In this document: positions 8,982-17,579 of the stretch, piece by piece
How the letters are laid out: each line of letters begins with the position of its first letter
Numbering within the stretch: position 1 is the first letter of the stretch
Assembly: GCA_905339275.1 (NCBI GenBank)
Contig: CAJPFK010000038.1
Coordinates: forward strand, 62,001 to 126,000
Reading direction: 5' to 3'
From: Methylophilaceae bacterium
Lineage (GTDB): Bacteria; Pseudomonadota; Gammaproteobacteria; Burkholderiales; Methylophilaceae
Length of the DNA: 64,000 nt
Program-made: the position numbers and the translations under genes
Notes under the pieces: model-generated
The model's database searches: none
What the model was told of the DNA's origin: nothing
Seen by the model: the letters and a program-made list of their open reading frames with translations, nothing else

Positions 8982-10331
8982 CTAGTTGACTAGAAAATAA
9001 CGATTCAACGACCGCAACTGCGCTTCATCGAGCATGCCGGCTACCTGCTTGATATTGACGATATCGTTGACCAGCATGTACCTGGCTTTACTCAGGTCCA
9101 GCCTGCTGGAGTAAAGCCTCTGCTGGGCATTAAGCACTTCGATATTGGTTCGGAGGCCGGCCGCAAAGCCTTTCTCCGTACCGGACAACGCGATTTCGCC
9201 CGATTTGACCGCCTGCTCGTATGCCTGGATGGAAAGCAGGCCGCTTTGTATCCTGTTGAAATATTTCCTGATCGAAGCACCGGTGTCCCGCGTTTTCAGG
9301 TTGAGTTGCTCTTCCGCAGCCTGCACCCTGTCCTGTGCCTGCCTGGTATTGGCGCTGGCATAACCGCCCGCATACAAGGGCAGATTGAATTGCACCGCCA
9401 CTGTGGTGGTATCGAAGCGCAAACCGATGGTGTTGTTATTGTCGTTCTCACTGTAAGAACGCACGCCGACCAGGTCCAGCGTAGGATAATGCCCCGCCCG
9501 CTTCCTCTCTACGTCGTGCTGCGCAGCTTCCAGCGCATGCCTGGCCGCAGCGATGTCCGGGTTGTTGTCGAGCGCATCCCGCAGCCAGTCCTCCAGGCTA
9601 TCCGTCTCAGGCATGCTGGTCGGCAGTTGGTCAGGGTTCAATGCAGCGATTTCATCCACCGGTTGGCCGGTCATATCGCTCAGTGCCTGCTTGAAAATGC
9701 TCAATGAATTATTGGCCTCGATCAATTCCGCCTTTGCCAGGTCGAGATTGGCCTGCGCCTCGTTGATCTCGGTGATGGTGCCCTCGCCGTGGCTGTAACG
9801 GCGCTGTGCCTGATCGAGTTGCTGTTGAACCGCGTTGATCTTGTTACCGATCACCGCCACCCTTTCCTGCGCATACAATATTTCGAAATAGGTACTGGCA
9901 ACCCGGCTGATCAGCACTGAACTCTCCCGCTGCAGCAAGGCCTCCCTGCCTTTTACCACGGCCTGCGTGCCACGGTAGGAAGCCATGGATTCCTTGTTGA
10001 ACAGCGGCTGTTTCACGCTCAATGCATAATTCCTGATGGTGTAGTCGTAATTCGTCTCAACAGGGCCGGCCATGGTCTGCGCAGTGCGATCGGTCACTCC
10101 CCGTCCCATATTGGCGGCAAGCTGCACCTTCGGCAGAAACAGCGACTTCGCCTTATTGATTTCTTCCCTGTCCGCCTCGGTATTCGCAACCGCGCTCCTG
10201 TACTGCGCGTCGTACTGCAACGCCTTCTGATAAAGGCTCACCAGGTTATCGGTCGCGGCAGTTGCAGCAGCAGAAGCCGATGCCAGCAATGCGGCCATCA
10301 TGATGACTGTGTTGTTGATAAACCGGTTCAT
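8982..10331 (-). CDS. tolC: TolC-family outer-membrane channel of the type I secretion system
   Basis: A 449-residue protein with a signal peptide (MMAALLASASAAATA) and two repeated halves rich in long helices. The characteristic segments are LYQKALQYDAQYRSA, YDYTIRNYALSVKQPLFN, NINAVQQQ-type coiled coils and the second-half LPLYAGGYASANTRQA. Length and repeats fit TolC/HasF/PrtF exporters. It forms the trimeric channel through the outer membrane for the T1SS encoded immediately upstream. The gap to the HlyD-like gene is 10 bases. Confidence 0.92.
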   Translation of the reverse strand: MNRFINNTVIMMAALLASASAAATAATDNLVSLYQKALQYDAQYRSAVANTEADREEINKAKSLFLPKVQLAANMGRGVTDRTAQTMAGPVETNYDYTIRNYALSVKQPLFNKESMASYRGTQAVVKGREALLQRESSVLISRVASTYFEILYAQERVAVIGNKINAVQQQLDQAQRRYSHGEGTITEINEAQANLDLAKAELIEANNSLSIFKQALSDMTGQPVDEIAALNPDQLPTSMPETDSLEDWLRDALDNNPDIAAARHALEAAQHDVERKRAGHYPTLDLVGVRSYSENDNNNTIGLRFDTTTVAVQFNLPLYAGGYASANTRQAQDRVQAAEEQLNLKTRDTGASIRKYFNRIQSGLLSIQAYEQAVKSGEIALSGTEKGFAAGLRTNIEVLNAQQRLYSSRLDLSKARYMLVNDIVNIKQVAGMLDEAQLRSLNRYFLVN

Positions 10332-10341
10332 ACGTTGCCTG

Positions 10342-11703
10342 CTACTCCTCTTTCATCGATGCCGCGATACGCTTGACCAGCGGATGCATCAGGTAAGTCA
10401 GCAGCGTCCTTTCACCGGTCCTGATGACGATCTGCACCGGCATGCCGGGCTGCATCACCCGGTTGCCCAGCGCCTGCATGCCCTTGGGCGTAACGGCTAT
10501 CCTGGCGAGGTAATAACTGGAAGGCAGTTCGCCATTGCCCGCGTTTTCCGTCAGCAGGTCGCTGGACACGGTTTTAACCTTGCCCTCCAGCAACAGTTGC
10601 GGCGAGTTGGAGAAAGTAGAGAAGCGCACGTCCGCATCCTGGCCGGCCTCTATTTTGTCGATCAGGTGCGGCGGTATCCTGGCATCCAGTATCAGCGGCT
10701 CGCCCACCGGCACGATGTTCATGATTTTCTGGCCGGGTTGTATCACAGCCCCCAGGGTATGCACCTGCAAGCCGACCACCTGCCCGGAAGCAGGTGAAGT
10801 AATCACAATGCGGCGCAATTCATCCCTGATCGGCTTCGACCGCTCGGCATCGGCCTGCACGGCAAGCATCACCTGCGCCATCTCGGTATCGATATCCTTT
10901 TGCTCCATCTGCCGCCGGGCGCTGATGCGTTGCGTCAGCTCCAGTATGGATTTCCTGCTGCGCAACAGATTGGCTTCGGTGTTGGCGATATCGCCATGGA
11001 CCTGCGCAATCTTCTGCTCAAGCTCGTTCTGCTGGTTTCTTGGGGCGAAGCCCTCCCCGACCAGTTGCCGGATGCCGGCCATCTGCTCATTGAGCAATGA
11101 CAGTTGTGAGCGATAACTGCTCAATACCCCCTGATAGCCATCGATCAGCGCATGCTGCCCCTGTATCGACTCATTCAGTCCGGCAATGTCCGCATTCAGC
11201 GCCTCCTGCCTGGCATGCATCAACTGCGACTGGTTCAGCATGTGCTGGCGCACGTTGGGGTCGTCCTGATACTTGAGAACATCAGGATGAAAGATGATCG
11301 TCCTTGCGCCTGCCTTCTCTGCGCGTAAGCGGCTCTCCTGCGCCAGCAAGCCCAGGTAGCGCTGCCTGATCTCATCAGCCCTGGCCTGGATAGAAGTGTC
11401 ATCCAGATGGATCAGCACATCGCCGGCTTTGACCTCCTGCCCCTCCTGCACCAGAATCCTGCTGACGATGCCCCCGGTGAAATGCTGGATAATCTTGTGG
11501 CTGCCCTCTATATTGACCACGCCATCGGTAGGCACCCCTTCATCCAGCGGGGCAAATGCCGCCCACAACAGAAAACCGCCCAGGCCGATCAGCAGTATCA
11601 ACATGCCCATACGGCTTGATCGCCTGTCATTGGCGTAATCATGCAAAGCAATCACCTGGGAGGCGTCTTTTTCTGGCATATGCAGTTGCGCAGTCGAATT
11701 CAT
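10342..11703 (-). CDS. HlyD/PrtE-family T1SS membrane fusion protein
   Basis: About 453 residues from the ATG at 11703 (AAGGAA before it). A second in-frame ATG at 11718 overlaps the ABC stop as ATGA and is the alternative start. A single N-terminal membrane anchor (MLILLIGLGGFLLWAAFAP) is followed by a lipoyl half (GGIVSRILVQEGQEVKAGDVL), a long periplasmic coiled coil, the second lipoyl half (ITSPASGQVVGLQVHTLGAVI) and the HlyD signature region (PGMPVQIVIRTGERTLLTYLMHPL). It should bridge the ABC exporter and TolC. Confidence 0.92.
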   Translation of the reverse strand: MNSTAQLHMPEKDASQVIALHDYANDRRSSRMGMLILLIGLGGFLLWAAFAPLDEGVPTDGVVNIEGSHKIIQHFTGGIVSRILVQEGQEVKAGDVLIHLDDTSIQARADEIRQRYLGLLAQESRLRAEKAGARTIIFHPDVLKYQDDPNVRQHMLNQSQLMHARQEALNADIAGLNESIQGQHALIDGYQGVLSSYRSQLSLLNEQMAGIRQLVGEGFAPRNQQNELEQKIAQVHGDIANTEANLLRSRKSILELTQRISARRQMEQKDIDTEMAQVMLAVQADAERSKPIRDELRRIVITSPASGQVVGLQVHTLGAVIQPGQKIMNIVPVGEPLILDARIPPHLIDKIEAGQDADVRFSTFSNSPQLLLEGKVKTVSSDLLTENAGNGELPSSYYLARIAVTPKGMQALGNRVMQPGMPVQIVIRTGERTLLTYLMHPLVKRIAASMKEE

Positions 11704-11714
11704 AAGGCTTTCCT

Positions 11715-13430
11715 TCATGCGGCACGGACTGCCGGCGAAGGCCTGGCAAGCGTCATTTCAGCCATCACGGTATCGCGCGGCCCGTAATGCTCCACTTCAC
11801 CGTTCTTCATGATCAGCAGCCGGTCCGTGATCCTGAGAATGCTGGCGCGGTGCGAAATCAGCACAATGCTTTTGCCCTGTTGCTTCAAGCCGGCAAGGGC
11901 CGATAACAGGCTTGCCTCGCCATGCTCATCGAGGTGTGAATTGGGTTCGTCCAGCAACAATAGAACCGGCTTGCGGTAGATCGCGCGTGCCAGACCGAGC
12001 TGCTGGCGCTGCCCGCCCGACAGCAACGTGGCGGAATCGTCTATCCTCGTATCGTAGCCATGAGGCAGGCGCAGTATGCTCTCGTGTATACCGGCGGTCC
12101 TGGCGGCTTCGATGACATCGGCCGGCTCAGGCATGGCAAACCTGGCAATATTCTCGGCGATGCTCCCCTCTATCAGGTCCACATCCTGCGGCAGGTAACC
12201 CAGGGAGGCGGCCCACTGCCGGCGCGGGATGCCGGTTGCGTCAATGCCATCGATAAGCAGGACACCGCCCTGCCACGCACAAACACCGGCAAGGCAACGT
12301 GCCAGGGTCGTCTTGCCTGAGCCGGAAGGCCCCATGATGGTAAGAATCTGCCCCGGAGCTATTTCCAGATTGATATCCCTGAGCAGGGTCCGCCCGCTGC
12401 CTTCCAGCCTGACCGTCAGGCCCTTCAAGCTGACATTCCCCTTGATACCTTCAATCTCTGAAGCTGGCTTCTCTGCAACCTCCGAAGCTCGCTTCCCAGC
12501 AAACTCAAAGCCCAGCAACGCATTGAGGCGCCCGGCAGATTGCCGGGCCTGGATGAACTGCTTCCACGTGCCCACAATCACGTCGAATGGCTGCAATGCT
12601 CTTGCAATCAGCACGTTGGCGGCGATCATGGCGCCTATGGAGATATGCCCGCGAATCGCCAGCAAGGCAGCGGCAGCAAGCATCAATGACTGCATGCTAT
12701 AGCGCACGAACTTGGTCATCATCTGATTCCGGGCCTGGATGCCGACAACATCGCCATCCAGCTTGTGCCAGCGCTTTTGCAGCGCCTGCCAGCGCAAAAA
12801 CAGGTGGGGAATCATGCCCATCACATGCAGCGTCTCGACATTTCTCGCTTTGCTGTCCAGAAACCGCTGGCTAGCCGTGGTAGCTTTACCTGCCTGTTGC
12901 AACGGCTGCTCGCTGCTGAGCTGGTTCCACACGCCAAGGCCGAACTGGATCAGGCAAAACACCGTAGCGACCGCCCCCAGCAATGGATGCAGGATAAACA
13001 GCACTGCAATGTAAAGCAGGGTCCAGGGCGTATCGAAGAAAGCAAACAACCCGTTGCCGGTCATGAACTGGCGGATATAAGTCAGATCCTGCATCGCCTC
13101 ATTTGCGAGGTTTCTGCTGGAACCCAAGCCGGTGGAAAACCCCAGCGTAAATATCCTGCTGCTCAGCAACTGGTCGAACCTGACGCCCGCCTTGATGGCA
13201 ACAAGCGAGCGCATCCACTCGCAGAACCCCATGACTAAGAACAGGAAGCAGGTAATCAGCGTCACCGCAAACAGCGTATGCACATTCCCGCTGACCAATA
13301 CCCGGTCATAAAGCTGCAACAGGTACAATGTCGGCGCCAGCATCAGCAGATTGGTCGCAAAGCTGAACACCGCAATCGAGGCGAACTCCCGCTTGAACAA
13401 AGCCAGGCACGCACGCAGGGAGTTATTCAT
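11715..13430 (-). CDS. T1SS ABC transporter permease/ATPase, PrtD/HasD type (copy 1)
   Basis: About 571 residues from ATG 13430, which overlaps the stop of the preceding ABC gene by 8 bases and has AGGA upstream. A six-helix membrane domain precedes an ATPase with Walker A GPSGSGKTT, signature LLSGGQRQQLG, Walker B VLLLLDEPNSHLD with catalytic Glu, and switch His in VLISHR. There is no N-terminal C39 or CLD-type extension, so it belongs to the PrtD/HasD/AprD group. Both this and the neighbouring ABC protein look catalytically complete. A heterodimer is therefore possible, but two separate homodimers cannot be excluded. Confidence 0.92.
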   Translation of the reverse strand: MNNSLRACLALFKREFASIAVFSFATNLLMLAPTLYLLQLYDRVLVSGNVHTLFAVTLITCFLFLVMGFCEWMRSLVAIKAGVRFDQLLSSRIFTLGFSTGLGSSRNLANEAMQDLTYIRQFMTGNGLFAFFDTPWTLLYIAVLFILHPLLGAVATVFCLIQFGLGVWNQLSSEQPLQQAGKATTASQRFLDSKARNVETLHVMGMIPHLFLRWQALQKRWHKLDGDVVGIQARNQMMTKFVRYSMQSLMLAAAALLAIRGHISIGAMIAANVLIARALQPFDVIVGTWKQFIQARQSAGRLNALLGFEFAGKRASEVAEKPASEIEGIKGNVSLKGLTVRLEGSGRTLLRDINLEIAPGQILTIMGPSGSGKTTLARCLAGVCAWQGGVLLIDGIDATGIPRRQWAASLGYLPQDVDLIEGSIAENIARFAMPEPADVIEAARTAGIHESILRLPHGYDTRIDDSATLLSGGQRQQLGLARAIYRKPVLLLLDEPNSHLDEHGEASLLSALAGLKQQGKSIVLISHRASILRITDRLLIMKNGEVEHYGPRDTVMAEMTLARPSPAVRAA

Positions 13431-15180
13431 AATTGTCCTGCCTTGATTGACCTGTCTTGGCATCCGCAATGGGTTTGAAAGATTGCTTGGAGGATTGCAG
13501 CGAAGCCATCACTTCATCGGGCCTCCCATACCGTAAAACCTGGCCGTGCAACAGCACCAGCAAATAGTCGGCAATCGCCTTGATACTCTGGAGATGGCTG
13601 ACAATCACAAACGTCGTACCCTGCGCCTTGAGCGTTTCCACCATCTTCTGCAACGCATCGCCGGCCGCCTCATCCAGATTGGCATTCGGCTCATCCAGAA
13701 CCACAATCCGCGGGCTGCCATAAATGGCGCGTGCCAGGCCGATCAACTGCCTTTGGCCGCCGGAAAGAAACTCGCCTTCGCTGCCGATTTGCGTATCCAC
13801 GCCCTCCGGCAACGTACTGATAAAACCATGCAGGTCCAGCAGGTCTATGGCCGACTTCAATTTCTGTTCATCCATGGCACCGAAGCGCACGATATTTTCT
13901 GCAACCGTGCCATCCAGCAGTTCGATGTTCTGCGGCAAATACCCGATATATTGGCCAAGCTCCCCCTTATCCCAATGGTAGGCATCCACGCCGTTGAACC
14001 TGACCTTGCCGCTGCTCGGCGCAAGCAGGCCTGTCATCAACCGGGCCAATGTGGATTTGCCCGAAGCGGAAGGGCCTGCCACCAGCAGAACCTCTCCAGG
14101 GTTCAATCGAAAATGGATGTTCTTGAGAAAAGGCTCCCTCACCTTGGCATCACCTTGCTCTGCAACTGCAAAACTCAGGTTCTCCACCGTGATTTCGCCA
14201 GTAGGCGGAGGCAGTTCCATGCCTTTTTCCAGCTGTGGAAAACGATCGAATAATTCACCAAGCCGACTGTAGGCATTCTGGGCATTCGCTAAAGTACGCC
14301 ATTGCCCAACCAATTGAATGAAAGGGGAAAGTACGCGTGCAGCAAGTATCGAGGCAACGATCATCCCGGCAGCCCCATACGGCAATGCATCCTGGATAAC
14401 CAGGTAACAACCCAGCCCCAATACCAGGGAGGTCTGCATCACCTGCAGCAATTTGGAGGCTGCGGCATTTTTTCCGGCGATCTCAGAAGCGCCAGCCTGA
14501 TGCAACAGGAAAGACTGCTGCCTGCCCCACCACCTTGCCTGTATATCAGGCAGCATTCCCATCGCCTGTACAACCTCTGCCTTCTTGCTGACACCGGCAA
14601 AATAGGCCTGTGCTTCCACTGCATACTGGTTTGCATCCTGCATGCGTAAATGGATGCGGTATTGGTTAAAAAATGCAATGACGAGCTGCAATGCAAGCCC
14701 GGCAAGCGTCAGGTACCCAAGCGCGGGATGTATGAGAAAAATCGCGACAACAAAAATCAGGACATAAGGGATATCAACCAGGCTCATGAAAGCGGGCGAT
14801 GACAAGCTCTCCCTGAGTGATTTGAAATCCGAAAATACCTGGTGAATGGCAAAATTGTGCGAAGCCAGCCGGGCCTGGAAAGCCGCATTGAAAACCTTCT
14901 GCTGCAACGCCTCCTCCACCCGCAAGGATGCGTAATACATCATCTGCCTGCGCACCCGCTCCAGCGATTCCATCACCAGGTAAATGAAAACCACCATGCA
15001 GGTCAGCATCGCCAGTGTTATCACGTTACGGCTGAAAACCACCCTGCCGTACACCTCCAGCATGTACCAGGATGGCGCCAGCACCATGAAATTGGTAAAA
15101 AAGCCGAAAAAGACGACATTGCGATAGTAAGGCGCAAGCCCCAGCAATGACTTTTTCAGGATATTCCGGTCAGAAACCAT
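13423..15180 (-). CDS. T1SS ABC transporter permease/ATPase, PrtD/HasD type (copy 2)
   Basis: 585 residues: a six-helix exporter domain, then Walker A GPSASGKST, Q-loop region GYLPQNIELL, signature FLSGGQRQLIG, Walker B IVVLDEPNANLDE and switch His in VIVSHL. It is clearly a relative of the next gene but well diverged, so not a recent tandem duplicate. It starts 49 bases after the RTX stop, just behind a strong hairpin, and no clear Shine-Dalgarno is visible before the ATG. The transporter may therefore be expressed well below the RTX protein. Confidence 0.92.
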   Translation of the reverse strand: MVSDRNILKKSLLGLAPYYRNVVFFGFFTNFMVLAPSWYMLEVYGRVVFSRNVITLAMLTCMVVFIYLVMESLERVRRQMMYYASLRVEEALQQKVFNAAFQARLASHNFAIHQVFSDFKSLRESLSSPAFMSLVDIPYVLIFVVAIFLIHPALGYLTLAGLALQLVIAFFNQYRIHLRMQDANQYAVEAQAYFAGVSKKAEVVQAMGMLPDIQARWWGRQQSFLLHQAGASEIAGKNAAASKLLQVMQTSLVLGLGCYLVIQDALPYGAAGMIVASILAARVLSPFIQLVGQWRTLANAQNAYSRLGELFDRFPQLEKGMELPPPTGEITVENLSFAVAEQGDAKVREPFLKNIHFRLNPGEVLLVAGPSASGKSTLARLMTGLLAPSSGKVRFNGVDAYHWDKGELGQYIGYLPQNIELLDGTVAENIVRFGAMDEQKLKSAIDLLDLHGFISTLPEGVDTQIGSEGEFLSGGQRQLIGLARAIYGSPRIVVLDEPNANLDEAAGDALQKMVETLKAQGTTFVIVSHLQSIKAIADYLLVLLHGQVLRYGRPDEVMASLQSSKQSFKPIADAKTGQSRQDNYE

Positions 15181-15192
15181 GCGGATAGATAG

Positions 15193-15221
15193 GAACGGGC
15201 AGGTATTGCACCTGCCCGTTC
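15193..15221 (-). promoter_or_regulatory. Perfect 12-bp hairpin between RTX and ABC genes
   Basis: GAACGGGCAGGT and its exact complement face each other across a 5-base loop, between the RTX stop (15230) and the ABC start (15180). No run of T follows on the minus strand. It looks more like an mRNA-stabilising or partial-termination element than a strong terminator. It would give high substrate and low transporter expression from one transcript. Confidence 0.75.
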
Positions 15222-15229
15222 AACCCTAT

Positions 15230-17446
15230 TTATACAACGACAATATCGCTGACAGCCAGCGAGGTAACGCCGGTCAATACCGCAATATCGAACTCCCCGC
15301 CCGAACCGTTGCCGTTGGCATCATATGTCAACGTGTTGGTCGTGGTGTCGAATATCAGGTAATGATTGGCGGCAGTGGCAGTTGCACCCGCACCGATGAC
15401 AAAGTTGGCAGCGGTAAAACCTGCCAGCGAAGCAAACTGGTCGGTGTTCAGCTCGATCTTGTCTGTGCCGCTGACGAAATCGGTGATGGTGTCCGTCCCG
15501 GTGATATCAAACCCGGTATTGACATAGGTTTGCACGGTATTGGAAGCCCCTGTCACAATCTGCTCCCACACTTGGCCGAAGACGAAAGTATCCGAACCAG
15601 CACCGCCGGTTAAAGTGTCATCACCGCTGTTACCAATCAACCTGTCGTTCTGGGTCGTGCCGATGAAAGTCTGCTGGTCGGCATTGCCTTCAAACCTCAG
15701 GCCGTTGGCCGTCACGCCGGAAGCATCCACCACCACATTATTAATGGTGCCGCCGTTGTTGCCCAGGGTGTTGGATAGATCGGCCACGACGCCATTGGCA
15801 GCATGGTAGAAGTGATTATTGAGCAACTGCAGGGCAGTATTCTCAACGTTCAGGCGGCCAACCGTACCACCCACCTGCACCACCTCCATGCTCTGGAAGT
15901 TCGCATCGTTCAGCAGCACCGTACCATTAGTGGTGTTGTCTGCCCCGATGCCGGTAGTGATGCGCAGGGTGTCAGTACCTTGACCACCGATGATGACATC
16001 ATGCTTGGCGCCTGTGGCAATCCACTCCTTGTTGCCGTCGTCCGCCTTGGAGGTTGTACCTTGCACGCCGCTCCCGAAACCGCCAATGATGAAAATATCA
16101 TTGCCTGCGCCACCATCCAGGTAATCGGCACCGCCGTGACCAATCAGCAGGTCATTTCCACCATGGCCGTAGACCGTATCGTCACCAAGGCGCATCGTGG
16201 CATATTCCACCCCATCGCCGCCGATCACCGTCTCGCTGGCACCGGCAGATTCATTGGCGCCATCGATGCGGACATAACTGCCTGCCTCGCCCTCGCTGGC
16301 GTCATAGATGATGTCAACGTTGTGGAATAGCTCGGCGACGGAGTAATCATCCACTTCGAACACAGCAGCCTCGTACTCGACTTCTGTAGCTCCGATGATA
16401 TCGTCATCCGGCTCGAACTCTTCCTCCTCGAACTCCAGCTCGATAGTGACGCTCTCTTTCGGCCCACCGGCAACACCATAAATATGCGTACCGGGGTTCA
16501 GAAAACCTGTACTGAGAGACTCGCCGTTTTCTTCAAGCTGCTCGGCAGAAAGCCTGATATTGACACCGCTAGCAAGCTCGATACGTTCAATACCTGAAAA
16601 AACGATCTCATCAAAGTCGCCAGACTCAGTAAACTCCAACGTATCAACAGCGTTGTAACCGGCAATGGTGGTAGCAAACGTGCTGATCGCACTGGAACCG
16701 GGCCGGGTAACGATATTCAGGCGAACATCGGTTTCAGATTGTTTTGACTGATCAAGAGTTTCAATCGCAACAATCTCGCCCGTTAGAGTATCTATTGCAA
16801 CAAGCCCGGCATCCTCATCTATTTCACTGGCCTCTTCTAGCTCAATATATCGAGCTTCGTTACCAGCATTATCCAGCTCTGAAACACCAGCTTCAATAAT
16901 GACATTCTCACCATCAGAGCCAATTCTAAAGGTGTCATTACCGTCAGAACCGATTAGTACATCATCAGAGGTCACCAGGAATAAATCTCCGGTAACAGTC
17001 TGATCTCCTGCACTGCTACCACCTCCATCCACATAATCATTACCATCTCCACCACTCAAAATATCATCGCCTTCGCCGCCGAAAATAACATCATCACCGC
17101 CGCCGCCAAAAATGATATCGCTGCCATCTCCACCATAAATGTTATCTATACCATCACCACCATCCGCAAAATTATCACCATTGCCAAGATCAATAACATC
17201 ATTGCCATCGCCGCCAAAAATGACATCATTGCCATCACCGCCCAGTAAAATATCATCCCCACTACCACCGAAAATGACGTCATTGCCGTTACCTCCATCA
17301 ATAAAGTCATTTCCGCCCAAGCCTAAAATCACATCATTACCATCTCCTCCAAAAATCTGGTTGTCCAAATTATTCCCAATCACCAAATCTGAAGAAGAAG
17401 TTCCGGTATAAGTCGTTTCCGTTGTATTAAAAATTTTAATAGCCAT
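15230..17446 (-). CDS. RTX calcium-binding protein, T1SS substrate
   Basis: About 738 residues from ATG 17446 (AGGAG upstream). RTX nonapeptides (GGxGxDxUx) form an N-terminal block at about residues 28-135. Smaller blocks lie near 430-470 (YGHGGNDLLIGHGGADYLDGGAGND) and 615-640 (NDRLIGNSGDDTLTGGAGSDTF). The repeats are thus mostly at the N-terminus, which is unusual. Between them lies an acidic, beta-rich region with no recognised catalytic motif. The C-terminus has a standard T1SS secretion tail (FDIAVLTGVTSLAVSDIVVV). It is the obvious cargo of the adjacent ABC-HlyD-TolC genes. No signal peptide is present, as expected. An S-layer, adhesin or binding role is possible. Confidence 0.9.
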   Translation of the reverse strand: MAIKIFNTTETTYTGTSSSDLVIGNNLDNQIFGGDGNDVILGLGGNDFIDGGNGNDVIFGGSGDDILLGGDGNDVIFGGDGNDVIDLGNGDNFADGGDGIDNIYGGDGSDIIFGGGGDDVIFGGEGDDILSGGDGNDYVDGGGSSAGDQTVTGDLFLVTSDDVLIGSDGNDTFRIGSDGENVIIEAGVSELDNAGNEARYIELEEASEIDEDAGLVAIDTLTGEIVAIETLDQSKQSETDVRLNIVTRPGSSAISTFATTIAGYNAVDTLEFTESGDFDEIVFSGIERIELASGVNIRLSAEQLEENGESLSTGFLNPGTHIYGVAGGPKESVTIELEFEEEEFEPDDDIIGATEVEYEAAVFEVDDYSVAELFHNVDIIYDASEGEAGSYVRIDGANESAGASETVIGGDGVEYATMRLGDDTVYGHGGNDLLIGHGGADYLDGGAGNDIFIIGGFGSGVQGTTSKADDGNKEWIATGAKHDVIIGGQGTDTLRITTGIGADNTTNGTVLLNDANFQSMEVVQVGGTVGRLNVENTALQLLNNHFYHAANGVVADLSNTLGNNGGTINNVVVDASGVTANGLRFEGNADQQTFIGTTQNDRLIGNSGDDTLTGGAGSDTFVFGQVWEQIVTGASNTVQTYVNTGFDITGTDTITDFVSGTDKIELNTDQFASLAGFTAANFVIGAGATATAANHYLIFDTTTNTLTYDANGNGSGGEFDIAVLTGVTSLAVSDIVVV

Positions 17447-17513
17447 TTTATTACTCCTAATTAACGAGGGCACTTCACAATTCCGGTTAATATAAAAAAC
17501 TATTCACATCACC

Positions 17514-17552
17514 TACTCAACCAAGCAGATTGACAGCCTGCTTGGTTGAGTA
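17514..17552 (-). terminator. Perfect 15-bp hairpin between secreted-protein and RTX genes
   Basis: TACTCAACCAAGCAG pairs exactly with its complement across a 9-base loop. On the minus strand it lies 28 bases downstream of the secreted-protein stop, and a TTTTTT run follows about 15 bases after the stem. It probably ends or attenuates the upstream transcript and leaves the RTX gene with its own promoter in the remaining ~65 bases. Confidence 0.7.
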
Positions 17553-17579
17553 ATGTGGATTACTGATTGATTCTTGATA

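Noticed and set aside
17040..17446. CRISPR or tandem DNA repeat in the RTX gene
   Set aside because: The repetitive GATGGT-like DNA is explained by the nonapeptide code; there are no spacers.
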